DNA of 8,521 bases from Polyangiaceae bacterium (GTDB taxonomy: Bacteria > Myxococcota_A > Polyangia > Polyangiales > Polyangiaceae), in the NCBI GenBank assembly GCA_025934595.1, contig JAICXU010000096.1, positions 1-8,521 on the forward strand, read 5' to 3'. A model generated the notes under the pieces. That model was not told where the DNA came from, searched no databases, and saw nothing but the letters and a program-made list of their open reading frames with translations. Positions 1 to 6,077 of the stretch are shown piece by piece; position 1 is the stretch's first letter, and every line of letters begins with the position of its first letter. The position numbers were made by a program, and so were the translations under genes.

Positions 1-2
1 TC

Positions 3-152
3 CCCGACGCCGGCCCCACCGGCACGTGCATCGGAGGCCTCGTTGGCGGAAAGTCGGGAGAGTCTTGCGGCACGGACGTGTGCACGACGTGTGCGGCCGG
101 TTCGAACTGCGTGTCGGGCACGTGCCAGAGCGCCGTCTTGCATTGCGAGTGA
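3..152 (+). CDS. C-terminal end of a Cys-rich, probably secreted protein (partial, 5' end outside window)
   Basis: An open frame enters from the left edge and ends at TGA 150-152, giving 49 visible residues. They begin Pro-Asp-Ala-Gly-Pro and contain seven Cys spaced C-x12-C-x4-C-x2-C-x5-C-x4-C-x6-C, the last one residue before the C-terminal Glu. The stretch CVSGTCQ and the Gly/Ser/Thr-rich spacers look like the small disulfide-rich tails of myxobacterial surface or secreted proteins. The Asp-Ala-Gly start resembles the flexible linkers usual after a lipoprotein or signal sequence in this group. With seven Cys, at least one must pair outside the visible part or stay free. No catalytic motif is visible, so function is unknown. 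Secretion is inferred from composition because the N-terminus is not in the window. The frame is supported by its uninterrupted run to the stop and its GC-biased third positions. Confidence 0.6.
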   Translation, partial: PDAGPTGTCIGGLVGGKSGESCGTDVCTTCAAGSNCVSGTCQSAVLHCE

Positions 153-181
153 CTCGGACCGTCGAGCGACGATACTGGGGA

Positions 182-194
182 AAATAAGCTATTT
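182..194. promoter_or_regulatory. AT-rich inverted repeat upstream of guaB
   Basis: AAATA-AGC-TATTT is a perfect 5-bp dyad with a 3-base centre, lying in the 102 bases between the stop of the Cys-rich protein and the guaB start. It is the only AT-rich patch in a very GC-rich neighbourhood, which is where a -10 region or operator would be expected. A weak -10-like TAAGCT (185-190) lies inside it, but I find no good -35 box at 16-18 bases. It could equally be a weak end-of-gene hairpin for the upstream gene, although no T-tract follows. The assignment is tentative. Confidence 0.25.
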
Positions 195-254
195 CATGAG
201 CCCGCGCGCGCCGTCGAGGGTTGCGCGCGAGCGGCTCGTGTGCGATGCATGCGC

Positions 255-1727
255 ATGGAGCTCACAGAAGCGCTTGCCTCTCAGGACGCGCGGCAGGTCT
301 GCGCGCTGACATTCGACGACGTCCTGCTCGTGCCCGCGTACAGCGAGGTTTTGCCGAAAGACGTCGACGTCAAAAGTCAGCTCACGAAAAAGATCGCGCT
401 GAACATTCCCATCGTCAGCGCGGCGATGGACTCGGTCACCGAAGCGCGCACCGCGATCACGATGGCGCGCGAAGGCGGCATCGGCATCGTGCACAAGAAC
501 CTTTCGCCCGAAGCGCAGGCGCGCGAGGTCGAGAAAGTGAAGCGCGCCGAGAGCGGCATGGTGGTCTCGCCGGTCACGGTGCGGCCGAATCAATCACTCC
601 GCGAGGTGCTCGCCATCATGCGCGAGCACGACATCTCGGGCGTGCCCGTCACCGAGGGCGAGAGCCCCGTCGGCATCCTCACGGCGCGCGACATTCGCTT
701 CGAAGAAAAGCTCGACCAGCAAGTCTCCGCGCTCATGACGAAGAAGCTCGTCACCGTACCGCCGGGCACGTCGAACGACGATGCGAAGAGGCTCCTGCAT
801 CAACACCGCATCGAGAAATTGCTCGTCGTCGAGAACGGCAAGCTCGTCGGGCTCATTACCATCAAAGACATTTTGCAGGCCGACAAAAATCCGCTCGCGA
901 ACAAAGACGAGCGCCGAAGATTGCGCGTCGGCGCGGCGATTGGACCGGGCCCCGATCGGCAAGAAAGAGCGGCCGCGCTCGTCGCCGCCGGCGTCGACGT
1001 CATCGTCGTCGACACCGCGCACGGACACTCGAAAGGCGTCATCGACGCGACCCGCGCCACGAAAAAGGAGCATCCGAACGTCGAGGTCATCGCCGGCAAC
1101 ATCGCGACCGGCGAAGCGGCGAAGGCGCTCATCGACGCGGGCGCGGACGCGATCAAGGTCGGCATCGGTCCCGGCAGTATCTGCACGACGCGCGTCGTCG
1201 CAGGTGTCGGCGTTCCGCAGATCAGCGCCGTCGTCGACTGCGTGAAGGTCGCCGACAAATCCAAAATCCCCGTCATCGCGGACGGCGGCATCAAGTTCTC
1301 CGGCGACCTCACGAAGGCGATCGCGGCAGGCGCGTCATGCGTGATGGTCGGCTCGCTCTTCGCCGGCACCGACGAATCACCGGGCGAGCTCGTCCTCTAT
1401 CAAGGTCGCTCCTACAAAGTGTATCGAGGCATGGGCTCGATCGGCGCGATGAAGAAGGGCAGCAAAGATCGCTACGGGCAAGCCGGCGCGGCCGACGAGA
1501 AGCTCGTGCCCGAAGGCATCGAAGGTCGCGTGCCGCATCGTGGATCGCTGCAGTCGATCCTCTATCAGCTCGTCGGCGGGCTCCGCGCGGGCATGGGCTA
1601 CACGGGAAGCAAGACGATCGCCGACTTGCGACACGCGAAGTTCGTCCGCATCACTTCGCAAGGTCTCCGCGAATCCCACGTGCACGACGTCATCGTCACG
1701 CAAGAAGCTCCGAATTACCGAAGCTAG
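255..1727 (+). CDS. guaB: Inosine-5'-monophosphate dehydrogenase
   Basis: This cytoplasmic enzyme oxidises IMP to XMP with NAD+, the committed step of GMP synthesis. From the ATG at 255 the protein has 490 residues, the usual bacterial length. Visible are ALTFDDVLLVPA near the N-terminus and two CBS domains at about residues 100-210. The phosphate and active-site loop GIGPGSICTTR (303-313) carries the catalytic Cys310. ADGG follows at 342-345. The mobile flap after GMGSIGAMKKG holds Arg406-Tyr407, matching E. coli Arg401-Tyr402. The C-terminal YTGSKTIADL and TSQGLRESHVHDV segments are typical. GTG 240 and ATG 249 are also in frame. I chose 255 because family members rarely have more than about 15 residues before the first conserved block, but no start has a convincing Shine-Dalgarno. 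lipB begins 21 bases downstream, so the two may be cotranscribed although their pathways are unrelated. Confidence 0.97.
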   Translation: MELTEALASQDARQVCALTFDDVLLVPAYSEVLPKDVDVKSQLTKKIALNIPIVSAAMDSVTEARTAITMAREGGIGIVHKNLSPEAQAREVEKVKRAESGMVVSPVTVRPNQSLREVLAIMREHDISGVPVTEGESPVGILTARDIRFEEKLDQQVSALMTKKLVTVPPGTSNDDAKRLLHQHRIEKLLVVENGKLVGLITIKDILQADKNPLANKDERRRLRVGAAIGPGPDRQERAAALVAAGVDVIVVDTAHGHSKGVIDATRATKKEHPNVEVIAGNIATGEAAKALIDAGADAIKVGIGPGSICTTRVVAGVGVPQISAVVDCVKVADKSKIPVIADGGIKFSGDLTKAIAAGASCVMVGSLFAGTDESPGELVLYQGRSYKVYRGMGSIGAMKKGSKDRYGQAGAADEKLVPEGIEGRVPHRGSLQSILYQLVGGLRAGMGYTGSKTIADLRHAKFVRITSQGLRESHVHDVIVTQEAPNYRS

Positions 1728-1748
1728 ATCTTCACGATTTGCCGTAAA

Positions 1749-2498
1749 ATGAAGCGGAATTTCATTGCGCGATTTTTGGGACGCGTGCCCTACGCCAAGG
1801 CGCATGCGCTCCAGGAAGATCTCGTTCGCAAACGCATCGCGAACGAAGTCGGCGACACGATTCTCTTGCTCGAGCATCCTCCCGTCATCACGCTCGGACG
1901 TGGCGCGAGCCGCGAGCACATCGTCGCGTCGAAAGAATCGCTCGCGGAGCTCGGCGTGGAGGTGCACGAAACGGGCAGGGGAGGGCAGGTCACGTATCAC
2001 GCGCCCGGTCAGCTCGTGGCGTATCCGATCTTCGATCTCAAGCCCGATCGCTGCGACGTCCGCCGCTACGTGCGCGATCTCTGCGAGGTCATGATCCGGC
2101 TCGCCGCAGATTTCGACATCGAGGCCGGCCAGATCTCGGACGACCCGAAGAAGCTCGGCGTCTGGGTCGACCTCGATTCGCCGAAAAAATTTTCCGGCGG
2201 GCTCCCCCGCGTCGTCCAGGAGACCGTGGCTCACGCACGCTTCGGAAAAATCGGCGCCGTCGGCGTGCGCCTCTCGCGCTGGGTCACCATGCACGGCATC
2301 GCGTTCAACGCGTCAATCGATTTGCGCGGCTTCGGTCTCATCGTGCCATGCGGCGTGCGCGATCAGGGCGTCAGCTCACTTGCATCCCTGGGCGTCGATC
2401 CACCTTCGCTCGAGACGCTCGCGCGAAAAGCTGCCGGTCATTTCGAGAGCGTCTTCGAGGCCGACGCGACCTGGGAAGAAGTCGTTTCCCCCGTCTGA
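1749..2498 (+). CDS. lipB: Octanoyl-[acyl-carrier-protein]:protein N-octanoyltransferase LipB
   Basis: This enzyme moves an octanoyl group from acyl carrier protein to the lipoyl domains of 2-oxoacid dehydrogenases and GcvH, through an acyl-Cys intermediate, ahead of sulfur insertion by LipA. The 249-residue product shows LEHPPVITLGRGAS (41-54), the core RGGQVTYHAPGQL (77-89), catalytic Lys167 in GKIGAVGVR, SRWVTMHGIAFN, and the nucleophile Cys201 in VPCGVRDQGVSSL. Two oddities stand out. HAPGQ replaces the usual HGPGQ. About 25 residues (141-166) separate GVWV from the catalytic Lys, where most LipB proteins have only a few. The ATG start fits the family's LGxxPY N-terminal block at residues 10-15, but no strong Shine-Dalgarno precedes it, so coupling to guaB 21 bases upstream is possible. 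Its stop lies 12 bases from the stop of the convergent SDR gene. lipA is not in the window. Confidence 0.95.
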   Translation: MKRNFIARFLGRVPYAKAHALQEDLVRKRIANEVGDTILLLEHPPVITLGRGASREHIVASKESLAELGVEVHETGRGGQVTYHAPGQLVAYPIFDLKPDRCDVRRYVRDLCEVMIRLAADFDIEAGQISDDPKKLGVWVDLDSPKKFSGGLPRVVQETVAHARFGKIGAVGVRLSRWVTMHGIAFNASIDLRGFGLIVPCGVRDQGVSSLASLGVDPPSLETLARKAAGHFESVFEADATWEEVVSPV

Positions 2499-2510
2499 TC
2501 TCGTAGCGAT

Positions 2511-3350
2511 TTATTTGAAAAAATCCGCGTTATCGCGTGCGAAATCATCGAATTTTCGCGCGGGACGACCGAGTATTTTCTGAACGTCTCGCGTGACGAC
2601 GGGCTCCATCGTGCGCGCGATGTTCTCTTGCAGGAGCACGAGCTCGTCGGCGAGCCACGCGGGCATTCCGCGGTCGAGCATTCCTTTTTTCGTCTTCTCC
2701 GGCGGAAGGTCGACGTAGGTGACGGTCTTTCCGATCGCCGTTCCCAAAATGCGCGCCGCGTCGTCGTACGAGATCGCGTCGTCACCGGTCAGGATGATCG
2801 TGCGCCCCTCGAGGTCGGCCGAGGTGAGCGCCTTCACGGCCACCTCCGCGATGTCGCGAACGTCGATCGTCGCTACGCGTCCTTGCTTCACGGACGCGTA
2901 GACCTTTCCTTCTTTTTTGATCGTGTCTGCGTACTGCAAGAAATTTTGCGCGAACGTTCCGGGACGAAGGATGGTCCACTTCATCCCGGATTCTTTGAGC
3001 GCGGCTTCGGCTTCCGCGTGTCCGCGCGCCATCGTGATCTTGGAATGCGCGTCCGCGCCCATCGACGAGATCTTGACGATCTTTCGAACGCCTGCCTCTT
3101 TGGCGGCCGCGATGAACGCGATTTCTTGCTTCGAGTTCGCGGTCGTGATGAGGAGGGCGCTGCCCACGCCCTCGAGCGCGGCTTTCACCGAGCTCGCGTC
3201 GTCCAGATTTCCTTCGGCGATGTCGACGCCGGTCCAGTCTTTCGTCTTCGCGGGATCGCGCACGAGCGCTCGGACGGGCGTGCCCGCTTCGGAAAGAACC
3301 CGCGTCGCGTGTGCGCCGATTTTCCCCGTCGCTCCGGTCACTAGAATCAT
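2511..3350 (-). CDS. NmrA-type atypical SDR, NAD(P)-binding protein
   Basis: The 279-residue protein has a Rossmann fold opening ILVTGATGKIG, with the GxxGxxG motif at residues 6-12. An Arg-rich second strand end, RALVRDPAK (27-35), suggests a preference for NADP(H). Then come VKISSMGA (92-99), the substrate-loop signature LRPGTFAQNFL (128-138), DVRDIAEVA (163-171) and a C-terminal region ending FDDFARDNADFFK. This is the pattern of the NmrA/QOR2-like atypical SDRs. The catalytic Tyr-x3-Lys of classical SDRs is absent: after the SSMGA strand the sequence runs AHSKITMARGHAEAE. Family members act either as quinone or aldehyde reductases or as redox sensors, and the sequence does not decide which. 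The ATG start is backed by a strong GGAGG six bases upstream. The gene lies 72 bases after the YdeI-like gene on the same strand and may be its own unit; a -10-like TATGCT occurs in that gap without a good -35. Confidence 0.88.
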   Translation of the reverse strand: MILVTGATGKIGAHATRVLSEAGTPVRALVRDPAKTKDWTGVDIAEGNLDDASSVKAALEGVGSALLITTANSKQEIAFIAAAKEAGVRKIVKISSMGADAHSKITMARGHAEAEAALKESGMKWTILRPGTFAQNFLQYADTIKKEGKVYASVKQGRVATIDVRDIAEVAVKALTSADLEGRTIILTGDDAISYDDAARILGTAIGKTVTYVDLPPEKTKKGMLDRGMPAWLADELVLLQENIARTMEPVVTRDVQKILGRPARKFDDFARDNADFFK

Positions 3351-3356
3351 CGAAGG

Positions 3357-3361
3357 CCTCC
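3357..3361 (-). promoter_or_regulatory. Shine-Dalgarno of the NmrA-type SDR gene
   Basis: On the minus strand GGAGG lies six bases before the ATG at 3350. It is the strongest ribosome-binding site in the window; most other starts here have weak or no Shine-Dalgarno. It fixes the start of this gene and suggests translation independent of the upstream YdeI-like gene. Confidence 0.75.
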
Positions 3362-3422
3362 GGTTCGCCTCACGTCCACTCCTTCAGCATACGAACTGAA
3401 ACCCTCGAAAAGCCGTTAAGAA

Positions 3423-4043
3423 TCACCTTTCGTGAATTTTTCGCCCCTCGAGCAGCATCGTCACGAACTTTTCGAGCTTAGCCGCTCGCAGCTCCGGATT
3501 CTTGGTCGTCTGCAGACGATAGAGGATCGCGTATCGGTTTGCGGAGTCGAGCGCGTCGAAGAAGGCGCGCGCCTTCGCATGCCTTGCCAGGGCTCGGGCG
3601 AGGTCAGGCGGGACCGTCGACTTTCTCGGTCCCTCGTACGCATCCGCCCAGCGACCGTCCGCCTTCGCCGCGTCGATCTGCGCAAGGCCCGCTCCTCGCA
3701 TTTTCTTCGCCGCGATCAGCGCCTCGGCTTTGTCGCGGTTGATGGTCGACCAACGACTGCCAGGTCTTCTCGGCGTGAAGCGTTGAAGCCAATGGCGCTC
3801 GTCGAGCGCCGCCTTCTGGCCGTCGATCCACCCGAACGCGAGCGCGACATCGAGCGCCTCGGCATACGAAAGCGTCTTCGCGCCGGAGTCCTTCTTCGCG
3901 ATTTTCAGCCAAATTCCAGGCGATTTGTCGTGGTTTTTCTCGAGCCAACGTTCCATGTCGGTCGCAGACGCAAACGCTCGCGTCTCGATCTCCTTCTTCG
4001 CGTTCGCCGTCTTGGCCTTCGTGGCTTTCTTCGCGGTCGTCAT
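3423..4043 (-). CDS. YdeI/OmpD-associated (OmdA) family protein
   Basis: The 206-residue product matches the YdeI/OmpD-associated family (Pfam 'Bacteriocin-protection, YdeI or OmpD-associated'). Visible blocks are PGIWLKIAKK (42-51), SYAEALDVALAFGWIDGQK (59-77) and RFTPRRPGSRWSTINRDKAE (88-107), followed by the GxGLAQIDAAKADGRW segment and a helical C-terminal part. Family members in enterobacteria have been linked to resistance to cationic peptides and to porins, but the biochemical activity is not established. The first 20 residues form a Lys/Ala/Thr-rich tail without hydrophobic character, so no signal peptide is seen and the protein is probably cytoplasmic. The start codon lies one base after the stop of the DUF2062-methyltransferase gene, with AGGAAG inside that gene's last codons, so translation is probably coupled. 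It is the third gene of the TPR / methyltransferase / YdeI unit. Confidence 0.85.
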   Translation of the reverse strand: MTTAKKATKAKTANAKKEIETRAFASATDMERWLEKNHDKSPGIWLKIAKKDSGAKTLSYAEALDVALAFGWIDGQKAALDERHWLQRFTPRRPGSRWSTINRDKAEALIAAKKMRGAGLAQIDAAKADGRWADAYEGPRKSTVPPDLARALARHAKARAFFDALDSANRYAILYRLQTTKNPELRAAKLEKFVTMLLEGRKIHER

Positions 4044-4044
4044 C

Positions 4045-5157
4045 TCATTCTTCCTGCGACTCTCTGCGCGTCGCCGTGACGAGGACGTTCGAGAACGGAG
4101 TTCCGGCCCAGCACGGCTCGACGCTCGTCTCGAATCCGTTCTGCTCGAGCACGCGCCGGAGGTCGTCGATCGGCCGCAGGAGCACCCGAGCGCCTTTGTT
4201 CACGCCGAGTCGCGTCGTCACACGCTCCTGAAGCTTCGTCACGTTGCTTCGCCAACCGCGATCGGGATCGAGGTCGCGTACGAAGATGCGCGATCGCGTG
4301 ACCTTGGCCGCACGCGCGAGGAGCGCGTCCTGTTCTTCGGCGGTGAGATAATGAAGGACATCGACGAGCAAGGAAGTGTCGCACGCGGAGACCTCCGTCG
4401 ATCGCAAATCGCCCTGAAAATAAGCGGCTTCGAGCGATCCCTTCGCGCGTTCGGCTTCGGCGACTTTCGCCTCGTCCCAATCGAAGCCGCGCACGGAGCG
4501 AGACGCGCCCGCCTCGAGGAGCAAGAGAGAGAGCTGCCCGCGACCGCAGCCGATGTCGGCGACCACGCCGAAGGGGCGCTCCTTCGCGCGATCGAAGATC
4601 GCGCGCACGACGGGGTCTGCGCTCATTTTGGAAGCGACGTAGCCGCGCGTGAATTTGCGTCCGTTCGCGTAGCGGTCGGCGACGCGATCGACGCAGGCCT
4701 CGAAGGAATCGGCCGGCGGCGCCTTGTGGAAGAGCGAGCCCACCACGAACGTGAGCGCGCCGCCGACGACTGCAGAGAGGGGCGAGAACACGGCCGTACC
4801 CATCACGATCTCCCGCAAAAATGGCCGGATTCCATGCTCGGCGAGCGACTCTCGGGTGAGCGCGAGCCAGGCTCCGTTGAGCAGGCGCGCGCCGATTTCG
4901 ATCTCGATGATCGAGAGAAAGGGCGCAATGAACGGAAGTGAAATGTTCGCAGCGAGATACGCGACGGGGGCGTCGAGGCCGAGCGGAAGACAGACGCCGA
5001 GCACGAGCGGCAGATGAAATCCGTAGAGAGGTGTCACGCCGATCGCGAGGCCCACGCCGACGCTCAGCCCCGCGCGCGCGGGCGTGAGCTCACCTCCACG
5101 CAATCTTCTCCACGCCGCCCGAAACGCTTCTCCGAGCGACGTCTTCGCTTCTTTCAC
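4045..5157 (-). CDS. Fusion of a DUF2062 membrane domain with a class I SAM methyltransferase
   Basis: From the GTG at 5157 the protein has 370 residues. Residues about 25-145 form a DUF2062 domain: hydrophobic helices at about 29-60, 62-90 and 117-142 with typical Gly/Pro spacing (GLAIGVTPLYGFHLPL, AANISLPFIAP). Residues about 155-370 are a Rossmann methyltransferase. SAM-binding motif I is VVADIGCGRGQLS (198-210), the end of strand 2 is RGFDWDEAKVAEAE, motif II-like text is YFQGDLRS, and motif IV-like text is LLVDVLHYLTAEEQDALL. The lead-in SADPVVRAIF and the C-terminal FSNVLVTA resemble, from memory, the small methyltransferases of aryl-polyene-type lipid clusters; this link is weak. The protein is probably in the inner membrane with the enzyme domain cytoplasmic, acting on an unknown substrate, perhaps a lipid. 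GTG overlaps the TPR stop as GTGA and no Shine-Dalgarno is visible, so coupled translation is likely. The frame stays open to 5325, but that part overlaps the TPR gene and lacks family character. Confidence 0.85.
   Translation of the reverse strand: MKEAKTSLGEAFRAAWRRLRGGELTPARAGLSVGVGLAIGVTPLYGFHLPLVLGVCLPLGLDAPVAYLAANISLPFIAPFLSIIEIEIGARLLNGAWLALTRESLAEHGIRPFLREIVMGTAVFSPLSAVVGGALTFVVGSLFHKAPPADSFEACVDRVADRYANGRKFTRGYVASKMSADPVVRAIFDRAKERPFGVVADIGCGRGQLSLLLLEAGASRSVRGFDWDEAKVAEAERAKGSLEAAYFQGDLRSTEVSACDTSLLVDVLHYLTAEEQDALLARAAKVTRSRIFVRDLDPDRGWRSNVTKLQERVTTRLGVNKGARVLLRPIDDLRRVLEQNGFETSVEPCWAGTPFSNVLVTATRRESQEE
4050..4055 (-). promoter_or_regulatory. Shine-Dalgarno of the YdeI-like gene, inside the preceding gene
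   Basis: On the minus strand AGGAAG lies six bases before the ATG at 4043, within the last codons of the DUF2062-methyltransferase gene. It decides the start of the YdeI-like gene and supports termination-reinitiation coupling between the two. Confidence 0.6.
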
Positions 5158-5951
5158 GTTTCGTCGGGTTGCGTGTCCGGCTGGCGCTCGCTCTCGCTCG
5201 TGGCATTCGGCTCGCCCGAGGCGCGCGGCGGCGGAATCGAGCCTTTTTGTCGGGCGACGGCCAGCATGCGTACGTACATCTTGGCCTGCGGATTCTCCGG
5301 CTCGATCTCGAGCGCGCGCTTCCATTCTTCTTCCGCGCCGTCGGGCTCACCGAGCGCGAGCAGCACCACGCCGAGCTGAATGCGCGCCGCCACGAAATTC
5401 GGACGCGCCGCCACCGCCGCTTCGTATTGCGCGCGCGCACCCGCGACGTCGTTCACCTCGCGGAGGAGCGCGCCGAGACGCGTGCGGAGATCGGCGAACT
5501 CGGGGCACAAGTCGACGGCCTTTTCGAGCTCGGCGATGCCTTCGCGGATCAAACCGGAGTCCACGTACGCCTGCGCGAGGTCGGCGTGCATGTTCGCGAT
5601 TTTTCCGAGCGCGAACGGCTCGAGCGCATGCGCGGTCGTCGCAGGGCGACCTTGGATGCGCGAGTAGATTTCGCGTGCCGCATCGTACTTGCCGCGATCG
5701 TTGTACGTGACGGCGAGATTCAGCGCCGCTTCGGTGTAGTTCGGATTGATCTCGAGCGCGCGCTCGAAGTGACGCTCCGCCGAGATGAAGTTCCCGGTGG
5801 AGTGCGCGATGACGCCGAGCATCTCGTGCACGTCGGCGAAGCGGTCGTCGGCGGCCAAAATCTCGCGCAAGACCGACTCCGCCTTCTCGAACTCGCGCTT
5901 CGCGTAATGCTCGCGGCCGAGGTAGAGCATCTGCTTCATTCGCTCATCCAT
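5154..5951 (-). CDS. Tetratricopeptide-repeat protein
   Basis: The 265-residue product is built from about six TPR units, roughly residues 4-37, 38-71, 72-105, 119-152, 153-186 and 187-220. They carry the usual Gly/Ala/Tyr/Pro positions, for example LGVIAHSTGNFISAERHFER followed by ALEINPN, and LGVVLLALGEPDGAEEEWKR followed by ALEIEPEN. A short spacer rich in Ala/Pro breaks the register between units 3 and 4. The last 30 residues are a polar Pro/Ser/Glu tail. There is no signal peptide or membrane helix with this start, so it is probably a cytoplasmic scaffold; partner unknown. The start is uncertain: the frame is open to 6104, but that would run into the divergent peptidase gene and the added residues look non-coding. 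ATG 5939 (preceded by GGATGAG) and ATG 5930 are alternatives. It is the first gene of the coupled unit with the DUF2062-methyltransferase (4-base overlap). Confidence 0.85.
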   Translation of the reverse strand: MDERMKQMLYLGREHYAKREFEKAESVLREILAADDRFADVHEMLGVIAHSTGNFISAERHFERALEINPNYTEAALNLAVTYNDRGKYDAAREIYSRIQGRPATTAHALEPFALGKIANMHADLAQAYVDSGLIREGIAELEKAVDLCPEFADLRTRLGALLREVNDVAGARAQYEAAVAARPNFVAARIQLGVVLLALGEPDGAEEEWKRALEIEPENPQAKMYVRMLAVARQKGSIPPPRASGEPNATSESERQPDTQPDET

Positions 5952-5962
5952 CGTGTGAGCCG

Positions 5963-5991
5963 AGCGTAAAAGCTTGTTCCGGTCGGGACAA
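5963..5991 (-). promoter_or_regulatory. Possible sigma-70-type promoter for the TPR operon
   Basis: On the minus strand TTGTCC (5986-5991, four of six matches to TTGACA) is followed after 17 bases by TACGCT (5963-5968, three of six matches to TATAAT). Transcription would start near 5956, almost at the ATG 5951, which would favour the internal ATG 5939 or a near-leaderless message. The -35 box lies inside the 5973-5992 dyad. The match is modest and was found by eye. Confidence 0.3.
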
Positions 5992-5992
5992 G
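5973..5992. promoter_or_regulatory. Dyad in the divergent intergenic region, candidate operator
   Basis: CTTGTTCCGGTCGGGACAAG has 8-base arms around GGTC, with seven of eight positions Watson-Crick paired and the eighth a G-T pair. It lies between the divergent TPR and M23 peptidase genes and overlaps the candidate -35 of the TPR promoter. The size, symmetry and position fit a binding site for a dimeric repressor or activator that could serve both directions. No regulator gene is seen nearby. Confidence 0.4.
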
Positions 5993-6062
5993 GATCATCG
6001 GCGAACGCAAAATTCCAGGGTTTCGGGCGATCATGAGTTGCAAGATGCGCCGAACGTAGGGT

Positions 6063-6077
6063 AAGCGCGTAGCGCTT
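6063..6077. repeat. Perfect inverted repeat at the peptidase TTG start
   Basis: AAGCGC-GTA-GCGCTT is a perfect 6-bp dyad with a 3-base loop, ending on the first base of the TTG codon at 6077. In RNA it would form a short GC-rich hairpin directly against the start codon. It could limit translation from TTG, act as a DNA operator, or indicate that the real start is the ATG at 6125. Confidence 0.45.

Noticed and set aside
221..1747. Long 508-residue open frame in another register across guaB
   Set aside because: Arg/His-rich product with no domain; an out-of-frame shadow of the GC-rich guaB gene, which has a full set of catalytic motifs.
1377..2294. Minus-strand 305-residue open frame across guaB and lipB
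   Set aside because: It spans two well-supported genes on the other strand and has no recognisable domain; antisense shadow from codon bias.
2506..2528. AT-rich imperfect hairpin at the lipB/SDR convergent junction (GCGATTT with AAATCCGC)
   Set aside because: It has a bulged base, a weak AT inner part, and no T-tract on either side, so a bidirectional terminator cannot be supported.
3351..3422. Terminator or promoter between the YdeI-like gene and the SDR gene
   Set aside because: Only a 5-base CGAAA/TTTCG pairing and an isolated -10-like TATGCT were found; neither is convincing.
3925..4941. Plus-strand 338-residue open frame opposite the methyltransferase gene
   Set aside because: Arg/Glu-rich antisense shadow; the minus strand has clear DUF2062 and SAM-binding motifs.
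5158..5325. N-terminal extension of the DUF2062-methyltransferase frame up to 5325
   Set aside because: It lies fully inside the TPR gene, gives an Arg/Ala-rich sequence without DUF2062 character, and GTG 5157 gives a classic 4-base overlap.
6026..6051. Imperfect dyad GGCGATC / GATGCGCC in the divergent region
   Set aside because: A bulge and an 11-base loop make it no better than chance in this GC-rich context.
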